From the NCBI RefSeq assembly GCF_001697145.1, contig NZ_CP012719.1:1832501-1896500 (forward strand): a DNA stretch of 64,000 nt, in the 5' to 3' direction. This document shows, piece by piece, positions 1-8,704 of this stretch. Numbering within the stretch: the stretch's first letter is position 1; each line of letters starts with the position of its first letter. The position numbers and the translations under genes are program-made. The DNA is from Streptococcus anginosus (GTDB lineage: Bacteria; Bacillota; Bacilli; Lactobacillales; Streptococcaceae). A model generated the notes under the pieces. It was given only the letters and a program-made list of their open reading frames with translations, was not told the origin of the DNA and searched no databases.

Positions 1-417
1 ATTGGTGGTCAGAACGCCCACACTGTTCTAACTGCCCACACGGGCTTGCCCAATAATCGCCTTTTTACCGACTTGGATAAAATGAAGGTAGGCGATAAAT
101 TTTTCATTCAAAATATCGCTGAAACACTTGCCTACGAGGTTGATTCCATAACGGTGATCGAGCCGACCCAGTTTGACTCTCTAAATATTGTACCTGACAA
201 AGACTACGTGACTTTGCTGACCTGTACTCCTTATATGATCAATTCACACCGTTTACTTGTGCGAGGCCACCGTATCCCTTACAAACCAAGTGAAGAAAAA
301 GTGAAAAGTCCGATTAGTCATATCTCTATTCCACCGCTTTATCTAGTCGTTTTCGCAATTCTATTCCTCATTTTCATTATTTTGGCTTGGAATAAGTGGA
401 AATCGAAAAAAGCATAG
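1..417 (+). CDS. Class C (pilin-polymerising) sortase, 5'-truncated by the window edge
   Basis: Membrane transpeptidase that joins pilin subunits at their LPXTG-like motifs. The frame is open from base 1, so the N-terminus lies outside the window. The visible part holds the catalytic His (TAH, about codon 13), the catalytic Cys in TLLTCTPY (codon 75), the downstream Arg region, and a C-terminal membrane segment followed by a Lys-rich tail. It is very similar to the next gene, which suggests tandem duplication. One difference is TAHTGLP in place of the TAHRGLP seen in its neighbour. The next gene begins about 11 bases after this stop, so the sortases are probably co-transcribed. Family assignment is firm; which pilin it polymerises cannot be read from sequence. 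Confidence 0.9.
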   Translation: MGGQNAHTVLTAHTGLPNNRLFTDLDKMKVGDKFFIQNIAETLAYEVDSITVIEPTQFDSLNIVPDKDYVTLLTCTPYMINSHRLLVRGHRIPYKPSEEKVKSPISHISIPPLYLVVFAILFLIFIILAWNKWKSKKA

Positions 418-428
418 AAAGAACTATC

Positions 429-1283
429 ATGTCAAGAAAAAAGAAAAACAAAAAATGGTTACAACTAACCTATAAGATACTTACCATTCTGGGTTGCTTG
501 ATGATCTGTTATCCCTTTGTCAGTCAGATTTATTACCAATATGTGACTATGCAGGAAACAAAGCAATTTGACGACGAGAAAGGTAAATTAGCTGATCAAG
601 ATGTTGAAAAACGCATTGAACTCGCTAAAGCCTATAACAGCACCTTGTCCCCAGAAAAAATAGGAGACCCTTTCTCAAGCAGAAAAAAAGAGGAAGGTGT
701 AGCCGAATATGCTCGCATGTTGCAACTGCAAGAAAAAATTGGCTATGTCACGATTCCTTCTATCAATCAAAAAATTCCCATCCGAGCAGGTTCATCTGAG
801 AATGTCTTGCAAAATGGAGCAGGCCACTTAGAAGGAACTAGCCTCCCTGTCGGTGGAGTTAGCACCCATACGGTCATCACCGCCCACAGGGGACTGCCCA
901 CAGCCAGACTTTTCACTGACCTGGATAAGGTGAAGGTTGGAGATGTCTTTTACATCACTAATCTCAAGGAAACCTTGGCTTATCAGGTGGATAAGATTTT
1001 AACCGTTGAGCCCACTGATTTCAAACCAATACTGGTTAAAGGGGGCGAAGATCGTGCCACTCTTTTGACTTGCACGCCTTATATGATCAATTCTCATCGC
1101 CTACTCGTTCAAGGCAAGCGCATTCCTTTCCACGAAGCTGAAAAGAAGGAAAAAACAAAGATTGACTTTTTTGCCCAATACAAATGGTTTATCCTTCTTG
1201 CTGCCGGACTCATCCTCCTACTCTTAGGCTATCTACTCTTTAAAATGTTAAGAAAGAAAGGAAAAGAAACATCACTTTCATGA
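429..1283 (+). CDS. Class C sortase (pilus assembly)
   Basis: Complete 284-residue sortase that should covalently polymerise pilins on the outer face of the membrane. In order: an N-terminal basic stretch and membrane anchor, a DPF lid motif (GDPFSS) typical of class C enzymes, catalytic His in ITAHRGLP, catalytic Cys in TLLTCTPY, an Arg in the RLLVQGKR segment, and a C-terminal membrane helix. I chose the ATG at 429, preceded by an AAAG-type site. An in-frame GTG at 396 would overlap the previous gene and has a weaker ribosome site. The stop overlaps the start of the third sortase by 4 bases, indicating an operon. Confidence 0.9.
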   Translation: MSRKKKNKKWLQLTYKILTILGCLMICYPFVSQIYYQYVTMQETKQFDDEKGKLADQDVEKRIELAKAYNSTLSPEKIGDPFSSRKKEEGVAEYARMLQLQEKIGYVTIPSINQKIPIRAGSSENVLQNGAGHLEGTSLPVGGVSTHTVITAHRGLPTARLFTDLDKVKVGDVFYITNLKETLAYQVDKILTVEPTDFKPILVKGGEDRATLLTCTPYMINSHRLLVQGKRIPFHEAEKKEKTKIDFFAQYKWFILLAAGLILLLLGYLLFKMLRKKGKETSLS

Positions 1284-2125
1284 AAAAGAAAAAACAATTA
1301 CTTGGGCTGAGCCTCCTGTTAATTGGAATTGCGCTCTTCCTCTTTCCTTTTTTATCTATGATTAAAGAGGACATTTGGCAATCCAATGCTCAGCGCACCT
1401 ATCAGCAGACCAGCGAGAAAACATTCCAAAAACAACGAACAGCCTTAGAACAAACCACTGTCACCGGAGCTATCCAAGATATTTTCCTAACAAAAAAAGA
1501 GACCGACGCCAAGCAAAAGACGCCCTACTCAGATCTGCTAGATACCAATCAAGTTGCGGGACGCATGAGCATTCCTGCTTTAGGACAACATTTCGACCTT
1601 TATCTTGACGCCGACTATGATAAGCTCCTAAAGGGAGTAGCGACCCTTGTCGGAACATCTGCCCCCTTGGGTATAAAAGGACAGCGACCGATTATTGCAG
1701 GACATAGAATTAATTACAATGGCATGTCTTTCTACTTCCTCCCCTCCCTCAAAAAGGGAGATAGAATTTATTTCGATATTCTTGGGAAAAATTTAGAATA
1801 CGAAGTGACCGATAGCGAGGTCATCGATGAATACGAGAGCGAAAAACTCAAACCGATTGAAAACGAGGATATGGTCACGCTTATGACCTGTGTGAACGAA
1901 CCAAGCTATGACAAACGTCTGCTTGTCAATGCAAAAAGGATTGTTTCAGATAGCGAAAAAAAGCAAAACGTATCTGCTAATCCCTTGATTTCCTTTGTTA
2001 GCAACCAACATATCAAACTTGGTTTCAAATTACAAAGGCTTGCCCCTTATTTGATTGTGATTGTCGGAACAGCGATTTTTCTCTTTTTCACCAAGCGACT
2101 ATGGAATATCATAAAAAAACACTGA
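1280..2125 (+). CDS. Third sortase of the pilus cluster, no DPF/DPW lid visible
   Basis: Sortase-fold protein of 281 residues. It has an N-terminal membrane helix, catalytic His in IAGHRINY, catalytic Cys in TLMTCVNEP, the downstream Arg (KRLLVNAKR) and a C-terminal membrane helix. It is clearly diverged from the two preceding sortases, and I see no DPF/DPW/DPY lid motif. It may therefore have a different specificity or job, for example incorporating an ancillary pilin or anchoring the fibre to the wall. It overlaps the upstream sortase by 4 bases. Its last codons lie inside a palindrome shared with the convergent base-pilin gene. Confidence 0.85.
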   Translation: MKKKKQLLGLSLLLIGIALFLFPFLSMIKEDIWQSNAQRTYQQTSEKTFQKQRTALEQTTVTGAIQDIFLTKKETDAKQKTPYSDLLDTNQVAGRMSIPALGQHFDLYLDADYDKLLKGVATLVGTSAPLGIKGQRPIIAGHRINYNGMSFYFLPSLKKGDRIYFDILGKNLEYEVTDSEVIDEYESEKLKPIENEDMVTLMTCVNEPSYDKRLLVNAKRIVSDSEKKQNVSANPLISFVSNQHIKLGFKLQRLAPYLIVIVGTAIFLFFTKRLWNIIKKH

Positions 2126-2141
2126 TGAATCAGTGTTTTTT
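2114..2141. terminator. Bidirectional terminator between sortases and pilins
   Basis: A 13-base perfect inverted repeat (2114-2126 with 2129-2141) has A-run and T-run flanks on both strands. It contains the stop codons of both convergent genes, so each protein ends in Lys-Lys-His encoded by an arm of the hairpin. Confidence 0.85.
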
Positions 2142-3065
2142 CTCGCTTTTATAAAGCTTATATCCTAGTCCGATTAAAACGACGGCAAATCCTAAAAACC
2201 AATAAATGGCTAAGGTTCCCGTTTTGATAATCGGTGTTCTTGGCGTAGTCGGTGGCACCAGAGTATTGGTAATCACCGTGCCAGTTTTATCTGCCATGTT
2301 TTGATAAGTTGCTGTATAGCCATTAGGAACATCTTCTTCAGCTGTGTAGGTGTAGTCTTTCCCTGTCGCATCTGCTTTTTCCAAGTTCATAAAGGTATGT
2401 TCCCAGTTATTGCTGTCACTCAGCTCAATTTCATCAATGACTTGCCCATTTTGTTTGAGATGAACAGTGATACTGTTTAACTTTTTACCTTTCCATTCTT
2501 TCCGAACTTTAAAGCTTGTCTTGTCCTCTCTCTGTTTTAAAACCTGCTTGGGATAGACATGAACGGCGTCATTTCCTACCGTGAAATAGCTGCCATCGGG
2601 TTTTGTCACAGGCAGTTCCACTTCTAATGGAACTGGTGTCGCATCACCCAACGTCTGATTTCCTGCTAACTTTGATTTTTCTTTATTGACAACAATATAG
2701 TACTTACCTGCCTTCAAACCACTAAAGGTGAGTCGACCGCCATTTTCAGTTATCTTTGTTTGAACAAGCTCTCCATCCGCCTTATCCTTGTGGATGTCAA
2801 AAGCAACGCCATCAATGGTTGAGGCTTCACTGCCAAAATAATTCTCAATATCTAAAGGCTGCCCAGAATAACTATCTTTTCCTCCACCTTTGGGCCAACC
2901 ATTCAAATCTTTTAACTTAACCAAGGTTAAAACAATATCGTAGGTTGCATCTGATGAGGCTTGATTTTCCTGAGATGAGACGGTTGTAAATGGCCGCAAA
3001 GTTACCAAAATAATAATGACCGTAAGTATGGATAGCAGACTGCTCAATATTCTTTTTCTTGTCAT
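2130..3065 (-). CDS. Ancillary (base) pilin with Cna_B domain and atypical sorting signal
   Basis: Secreted wall-linked protein of 311 residues, probably the basal or minor pilin. Residues 1-31 look like a signal peptide. Residues about 41-175 are clearly homologous to the N-terminal domain of the backbone pilin, including a YPK motif with Lys173. Residues about 185-275 form a Cna_B-type domain (WEHTF, YTAEEDVPNGY, VITNT). The end has a sorting signal with a hydrophobic helix and basic tail, but the motif is IIKTG instead of LPXTG. Start ATG 3065 has a perfect AGGAGG. It is the third gene of the minus-strand pilin cluster; two hairpins separate it from the backbone gene. Confidence 0.85.
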   Translation of the reverse strand: MTRKRILSSLLSILTVIIILVTLRPFTTVSSQENQASSDATYDIVLTLVKLKDLNGWPKGGGKDSYSGQPLDIENYFGSEASTIDGVAFDIHKDKADGELVQTKITENGGRLTFSGLKAGKYYIVVNKEKSKLAGNQTLGDATPVPLEVELPVTKPDGSYFTVGNDAVHVYPKQVLKQREDKTSFKVRKEWKGKKLNSITVHLKQNGQVIDEIELSDSNNWEHTFMNLEKADATGKDYTYTAEEDVPNGYTATYQNMADKTGTVITNTLVPPTTPRTPIIKTGTLAIYWFLGFAVVLIGLGYKLYKSEKKH

Positions 3066-3093
3066 AGTATCCTCCTAAAACATAGTACTTGCA

Positions 3094-3155
3094 CTCTTCA
3101 CTAGGATATTCAACTGTTTTAAATACCCTAGTGAAGAGGTAAGGATTGTCCTTAC
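3094..3155 (-). other. Two intercistronic hairpins between backbone and base pilin genes
   Basis: A 12-base perfect inverted repeat (3094-3105 with 3127-3138) is directly followed by a 7-base one (3139-3145 with 3149-3155). Neither has a clear U-tract, so they may stabilise or process the mRNA rather than terminate it. They lie between the backbone stop and the base-pilin ribosome site. Confidence 0.6.
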
Positions 3156-3167
3156 TTCTTCATTTTA

Positions 3168-4637
3168 TTACTTAGCTGAACGACGTTTCGCAATGAAACC
3201 TAAACCAACAACCAAGACACCGGCTGCAATCACGAGAGCTGAACCGATACCACCCGTTTGTGGGATAGTGACTTTGTTGTTGTTAACTTGGTTAATTCTA
3301 CCTGTGTAAGTTGTTGATGAGATGGTGAACTCAACTGGTTGTTGCAACAAAGCATAACCAGTTGGTGCTTCAACTTCGACCAATTTGTACTTAGTTTCAC
3401 CAGTGGCGTTGTCATCTCCTTTTTTACCATAAGGAAGCCCCTTAACTTCAAAAGTACCATCAGAAGCTGACGTGATGACAGTTGCATCTGCTTTATTAGC
3501 AACCCACTCATTTTTAGCAGGAGTTGTTCCTGATGCAGCTGTTTGTTTCAAATACTTGTCACCAGCTTCATTTGTAACAACAAACTTAGCCCCTGCAAGT
3601 TTAGCTGATGTCGCTTTGTCAACTTTTTCAAACTTAGCACCACCAGTGTGGAGTTCTGGAGGAGTAGTTGGTTCAACCTTTTTCGTTGAATTAGGGTTAG
3701 TACCATAAGTCAACTTAACATCATTGGGGTTGGCTGCACCCATAACCGCTTCTTCATTGATGACTGCGTCATAAGTAATAGTGATAACATCTTTTGGATT
3801 TAATGTTTTGATGTAATTTTCATTGAAAGCAATGCTAATTGTTGCTCCTTTTGTACCAACTGCATCTGTACCAGTAGTTGAATAGTTAGAAGGATCTACA
3901 ACAGTGCCACCATTTTTAACAACAAGGTTGCCTGTGTAAGTCAAACCTGCTGAGAACTTATCGGTGAATGTTAAAACTTTATAGTCTTTAATACCTTCTG
4001 GCATTGTAGAAGTGACCTTGAAGATCTTTGTTTCACCAACAAGAGCAGTATCGTGTTTAGCGTCTTCGCTAACTACTTTGTCAATACTTGGTTTGTCAAC
4101 GGTATTTTTGGGATAAACGTGAACAGCATCATTACCAGTTGTGTACCATCCACCGGTAGCCTTAAAGACTGGTAACTCAATTTCCATTGGAACCGCAGCA
4201 GATTTTGCAAGTTGTTCCTTTGAAGCAAGGGTTGATTTTTCTTTCTTCTCAACAATCATATACTTGCCAGCTCTAAGACCTGTGAAAGTAATCTGACCAT
4301 TAGAATCTGTCAAGCCTTCAACTTTAGTCCCCGTAGCCATTGCACCAACATGGCCGGGCGCACTTTCATCATATTCATGAACTTCAAACCAAACACCTTC
4401 AAGTGTCTCTGAACCTGCACCAAAATAATTTTGGATGTTTAACTGTTGCCCTGTATATTTTGTACCATCTGCACCAGTTTGTTTTGGCCAATCATTTAAG
4501 TTCGCCATTTTAACCTTAGTCAAGACGATGTCATATGTTTCTTCCGTAGTCGCAAAAGTTTTATCTGCCCCAAATGCTAAAAGCACGATACTAAGAGCTG
4601 CTAAAAACGAGAGGAAATATCGTTTTACGTTTTTCAT
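3168..4637 (-). CDS. Backbone (major) pilin
   Basis: Main fibre subunit, 489 residues. It has a signal peptide (about 1-29), an N-terminal domain ending in the pilin motif VYPKN with Lys177 as the likely acceptor for isopeptide polymerisation, middle Ig-like domains, and a C-terminal Cna_B-like domain with an E-box (YKLVEVEAPTGY). The wall-sorting signal is IPQTGG (from residue 458), followed by a hydrophobic helix and RRSAK tail. Class C sortases encoded by the convergent genes should link Lys177 of one subunit to the Thr of the next. It lies 11 bases behind the tip adhesin gene, so they share a transcript. Length and architecture fit FimA/RrgB-like pilins. Confidence 0.9.
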   Translation of the reverse strand: MKNVKRYFLSFLAALSIVLLAFGADKTFATTEETYDIVLTKVKMANLNDWPKQTGADGTKYTGQQLNIQNYFGAGSETLEGVWFEVHEYDESAPGHVGAMATGTKVEGLTDSNGQITFTGLRAGKYMIVEKKEKSTLASKEQLAKSAAVPMEIELPVFKATGGWYTTGNDAVHVYPKNTVDKPSIDKVVSEDAKHDTALVGETKIFKVTSTMPEGIKDYKVLTFTDKFSAGLTYTGNLVVKNGGTVVDPSNYSTTGTDAVGTKGATISIAFNENYIKTLNPKDVITITYDAVINEEAVMGAANPNDVKLTYGTNPNSTKKVEPTTPPELHTGGAKFEKVDKATSAKLAGAKFVVTNEAGDKYLKQTAASGTTPAKNEWVANKADATVITSASDGTFEVKGLPYGKKGDDNATGETKYKLVEVEAPTGYALLQQPVEFTISSTTYTGRINQVNNNKVTIPQTGGIGSALVIAAGVLVVGLGFIAKRRSAK

Positions 4638-4648
4638 TGTGTTGCCTC

Positions 4649-7600
4649 CTAAAAAGCCTTTCTATTTTTTTGCATATAATGTAAAATTACTGCCAATGTT
4701 AATGTTAAAGTTCCCATCAAGATATATGGTAGGATACCTGAGCCACCCGTATTTGGATAAGTCGGGTTCACCTTGTTCTTCACCGTCAAAGTTGCTGTTT
4801 CTCCGATATTTGCATCCGTAAAGGTAACTTTCTTTTCAGACGCATCACTGATTTCCAAATAATACTTTGGAACAACCTCTTCAATGTAGTAGGTGTAGTA
4901 CTTACCGGTGGTCTTGTCCTTAGGTGGGTAGCGTTTTGTAGATTCCCAGAGATATGGAGCAGTCGCAGTCCGCTCTAACTGAATCGTCTCAACAAGCTCT
5001 CCATTTTGAGTTTGTCCGTTCGTTGTCCGGTACAACTTAACCTCTAGTTTCTTAGGTAGCTGGTCATTCGCAATCTGATTGCCGTCCTTGTCATACCAGA
5101 GTTTCCTAATTTTAATCGACGGATGCCTCGTGTTGGTGATGACAAAGCCATTCTGAGCGTCACCACTATAATCGACATCATATCCAGACGGAATCACCTT
5201 TTCCCTGACCACGTACTTAAAGTCGGTGATTTTTTTACCACCTACCTTTTTTTGAAGATACTTAGTTGCAAATTCTTCATCTAAATGTGGCCCAAAAGAA
5301 TCTTTCCAGTGATTGCTGTCAGAGAGCTCTTTTTCTTCTTTAAGCTCTTCTTTTGCAACACCGTCTTCCTTCCAAGTAGCGTAGAGCTGTGCCGTTATTT
5401 TAGAATGTGTTGTTTCAGAATCATGCCACTTCTTCTCAACCGGAATGGTAATCCGCTTGTTGACTCTGTTGGTAACCTCATTGGACTCACCAAAGTTTGT
5501 CCCGCCATTATATCTTACGTGGAAAGTATTGATAGCAATTTTGCCACCGATATTATTATCCTTATCATAAGCCGGAACTTTCATATCAAGAAGAGCATGG
5601 AGCAATTTATCTTGAGGAATAACAGTACCCGTTTTAGAAACAATCTTGATTGCTGTGACATCTTTGTAGTTGCTTGGGGCCTTTGTCCAATTTGGACTAT
5701 TCATCTCCGTAGCGGCGTCCATGGTTGGATACTTATCCGTCCGGTAATAAATATCAAACTGATCTGTTACGTCGTTTCCTGCCATTTCCATCTTGACCGG
5801 TCCAGTCAAGGTATTGGAGAAAGCCGTACTTTCAGCTCCCTTCGTTCTACCGTCACCGACGTGGGGAAGAACATCATAGAGCTCAACTTTATTCAAAGGT
5901 TGATTGATATAATTTTGAATTTGTAGGTCATATTGGAAGTGACCTGAATTAGTAGTCACACCACTGTAATCTGTTTCAATCTCAGCCTTGCTGAAAGACC
6001 TGCCATAGTACAAAGCTCCACCTTCAACCAGAGGTTCCGTACTACGGATATATTTGAAACTTTGTCGACTTGATACTGTATTTCCCAAAACTTTTGAAGT
6101 TGTTTTTACAATTTTATCCGTCGTTTCGCCATTCATGTTGATATCTTTGTCATCATTCACAATCTGACCCGAATCTGCTTGAATGGCATCTGGGAACGGT
6201 TGCCCATTGTCTTGGTAAAAATAAAGTTCATTATCGTTGTTAAAAGTTGGTGTCTCCGATGTGGATTTGATAATTTCATCATTAATGACAAAATTCTTTA
6301 ATTTAAAGCTATAACCCGCACCATTATTTAAGTCTTTTACTAAACCTGATTTTAGCCTTATCTTTATAGCTGTACGACCAGTACCACGATAGTTTTCAAT
6401 GACTGAAAATTTATCAATCATGTCCAGATTTGCTAGCCCAATTGCTTCAAGCATATCTTCCGCTTTTGTTTTGTCTACACCTGGTGCAATACTAACTCCT
6501 TTAGGAAGGAGATCAACAAGCGTTGGATTCTTCAGATAGCGTGCTTTGGAAAGTTGTTCAAGATGTAACCCTAAGAAGAAGAAAAGTGATTCTCCTACTA
6601 AACCTGTTTTACCTGTTTGGTCAGTCGTTTTTGAAAGTCTAATCTTTTCTTGAAACGGTACGAATTGCTTACTCCATTCAGCGGATGTATTAATTGAAAC
6701 ATCTTGATTTTTAAAGTTCGTTACTTTAGCATCAAGGCTTACCACATTTTTAATGTTTTTTTCAGGAGAGTAGGGAACATGATAAGGGTCTTTGAAAGCC
6801 ATATAGACGAAACCATCAATGTACTTCCCAACTGGTAATTCATATCCGTTAATAAAGTGGATAGTTATTTTAGTGTATTTTGGAGTGACAGCCGGCGCTG
6901 CCGATTCTGTCATTTCTCCATTTCGGATCTTTTCGGCAGCGGCATTTAGCTCATTTTGTGCTTCTTCATTAATCTGCTGTCCTGGCGTAAAAGTATCAAA
7001 CTTACCATTGCTCTTATAGGCACGGATTTCTATCTTGTCATTGATAGGTTTACTATTTGAGCCTTGTCTTTCAAAGAAAGAACCGACGCTAGTGAAATAC
7101 AGCCTTGGGTCGAATTTACTAGCATCTTCAGTCAGCACAATTTCTTTAAGTGGTTTTGATAACTTATTTTCTACCTTAACTGTATAGTCTAGTCGCTGTG
7201 CATAAAGTCCCGGCACATCATAGTTTACTGTTTCATGTTCTGTTCTTTTTGCAAGAATTCCTGTTCCATCAAAATTATCCGCAATGAGATTAAAAGTGAT
7301 GTCGTCATTAGTAGTATATTGCTCATTTGCTGACGGATTGAAAGGAGTTGCTGTAATCTCTGCCTTATTTGTAAAATCAGGTTTGTCTCCATTATCCTTT
7401 TTGTATTGAGCATCTGGGAAAGACAGGTACAATGTAGCCTTGCTGACATCAATATTATGACGGAAGTCCGTATCAAATTCACTTTCTGAAAAAGTCTTTG
7501 TATAAGTGACTGTCCCATCACCGTTATCTGTCCAATCAGGATTAAGAGCTTGGTCAAATTTAGCAGTAACCGTTTGACCTTTACTGTTCGTATAAGTCGG

Positions 7601-8605
7601 CAACTTGTCCTTGATGACGACTTTTTGCATCATCCGCTGCTGACCTGAGTTTGGCTGCACGGTGTAAGTAAAATTGAATGCTACTGGTTCTGCGCCTGTT
7701 TCAGAAATCCTAGTTGGATCCCCAGTCTTAGCCGTCCCACCATAGAGAAGTTGACCATCTCGATCGCTAACACCAACCACCTTCCTTAGGTTCATATCTG
7801 GATAGGTTGGAGTATACTCTTTATCCGTTGCCGTATCTAAAGTATTACCATCCTTGTCCTTCAGCGTAACTTTAGGTTGCAGTTTATAGTCTTTTGGAAC
7901 TAGGCCTTTAGTAAATCTGAAAACATAGGGCATATTGATTTGAGCAGTTGAGGAGATCGTGTTGAAATAAACACGAAAAATAGTTTTGTCGTTTTTCTTA
8001 ATCAGTTCTGTCGTTTTCACCAGACCCGGGTCAGCTGCATTCCCGCTCTTAAGTTCTCCTATAGCAATATCCTCTATATAAGCATTGGTCTCTAACACCT
8101 TGCCGCCCTGATACAGAGCTGTTGGAATCTCAATATCTAGGTAAGCCCCCTCTAACGGTGTTGAGGAGCCTATCGTAGAGCCATCAATGTTAACATAAGA
8201 GGTAATTGCCTCACCTGTTCGATAGGCTGACTGAGAGTTAGGAGTTATTGTTATTTTGGGAGCACCCGATATTGCCGTCGGTGTAGGAGGAGGTCCCGGC
8301 GGCAATTCGTCATCATCATCTTCTGATGTAGTCGCAGCTGGAGTCGTTTGGCTCGTTGAGCTGCTACTTTCTTGACTAGAAGAGCTACTAGGGGGTCCCT
8401 GACCCTCGTTGACAGTGCTTTTCTGAGTTTCACTACTAGAACTTTCTGAGTCTTCTTTTTTGGCAGTTTCAGCAGGATTACTTACTAGAGCAGAAGGCGG
8501 GCTAGTCTGTTCTTGTGCGAAGGCAAGAGAAGCACCACTCACTCCTTGTAAAATTGTGTTCATAAGCAGAATCAGAACTAAAAATATACTGCCTTTTTTC
8601 TTCAT
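4649..8605 (-). CDS. Large tip pilin/adhesin with Cna_B domains and YPNTG sorting signal
   Basis: First gene of the pilin operon, 1318 residues, the likely adhesive tip. It shows a signal peptide (about 1-30), a Ser/Thr/Glu-rich low-complexity stretch, an acidic patch then Pro-rich PPGPPPTPT, a long region of probable Ig-like adhesin domains, two C-terminal Cna_B domains (each with KxW...SDSNHW or VEE-type elements), and a YPNTGG sorting motif with membrane helix and basic tail. ATG 8605 has a strong AAAGGAGAG site. Size and position resemble RrgA/FimB-type tip pilins. Its ligand cannot be inferred. An (AT)11 tract lies about 45 bases upstream. Confidence 0.88.
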   Translation of the reverse strand: MKKKGSIFLVLILLMNTILQGVSGASLAFAQEQTSPPSALVSNPAETAKKEDSESSSSETQKSTVNEGQGPPSSSSSQESSSSTSQTTPAATTSEDDDDELPPGPPPTPTAISGAPKITITPNSQSAYRTGEAITSYVNIDGSTIGSSTPLEGAYLDIEIPTALYQGGKVLETNAYIEDIAIGELKSGNAADPGLVKTTELIKKNDKTIFRVYFNTISSTAQINMPYVFRFTKGLVPKDYKLQPKVTLKDKDGNTLDTATDKEYTPTYPDMNLRKVVGVSDRDGQLLYGGTAKTGDPTRISETGAEPVAFNFTYTVQPNSGQQRMMQKVVIKDKLPTYTNSKGQTVTAKFDQALNPDWTDNGDGTVTYTKTFSESEFDTDFRHNIDVSKATLYLSFPDAQYKKDNGDKPDFTNKAEITATPFNPSANEQYTTNDDITFNLIADNFDGTGILAKRTEHETVNYDVPGLYAQRLDYTVKVENKLSKPLKEIVLTEDASKFDPRLYFTSVGSFFERQGSNSKPINDKIEIRAYKSNGKFDTFTPGQQINEEAQNELNAAAEKIRNGEMTESAAPAVTPKYTKITIHFINGYELPVGKYIDGFVYMAFKDPYHVPYSPEKNIKNVVSLDAKVTNFKNQDVSINTSAEWSKQFVPFQEKIRLSKTTDQTGKTGLVGESLFFFLGLHLEQLSKARYLKNPTLVDLLPKGVSIAPGVDKTKAEDMLEAIGLANLDMIDKFSVIENYRGTGRTAIKIRLKSGLVKDLNNGAGYSFKLKNFVINDEIIKSTSETPTFNNDNELYFYQDNGQPFPDAIQADSGQIVNDDKDINMNGETTDKIVKTTSKVLGNTVSSRQSFKYIRSTEPLVEGGALYYGRSFSKAEIETDYSGVTTNSGHFQYDLQIQNYINQPLNKVELYDVLPHVGDGRTKGAESTAFSNTLTGPVKMEMAGNDVTDQFDIYYRTDKYPTMDAATEMNSPNWTKAPSNYKDVTAIKIVSKTGTVIPQDKLLHALLDMKVPAYDKDNNIGGKIAINTFHVRYNGGTNFGESNEVTNRVNKRITIPVEKKWHDSETTHSKITAQLYATWKEDGVAKEELKEEKELSDSNHWKDSFGPHLDEEFATKYLQKKVGGKKITDFKYVVREKVIPSGYDVDYSGDAQNGFVITNTRHPSIKIRKLWYDKDGNQIANDQLPKKLEVKLYRTTNGQTQNGELVETIQLERTATAPYLWESTKRYPPKDKTTGKYYTYYIEEVVPKYYLEISDASEKKVTFTDANIGETATLTVKNKVNPTYPNTGGSGILPYILMGTLTLTLAVILHYMQKNRKAF

Positions 8606-8646
8606 TGCCTCTCCTTTTCCAAATTTATTTTATATTCCGGACAAAA

Positions 8647-8676
8647 TTTAATATATATATATATATATATATTAAA
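8647..8676. repeat. (AT)11 dinucleotide tract in a 30-bp palindrome
   Basis: Eleven AT units (8651-8672) are flanked by TTTA and TAAA, giving a perfect 30-base palindrome. It lies 42-71 bases upstream of the tip-adhesin start codon, within the expected promoter, where slippage could change promoter spacing. Confidence 0.85.
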
Positions 8677-8679
8677 ACA

Positions 8680-8704
8680 TTTCATAAAACAGCTTTTTAT
8701 GAAA
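8680..8704. repeat. 10-bp inverted repeat upstream of the pilin operon
   Basis: TTTCATAAAA and TTTTATGAAA are separated by 5 bases. It may be an operator or the end of a leader hairpin. No protein partner can be named from sequence. Confidence 0.6.

Noticed and set aside
5285-5926. 213-codon plus-strand frame within the tip adhesin
   Set aside because: Antisense shadow with unnatural composition; no supporting signals.
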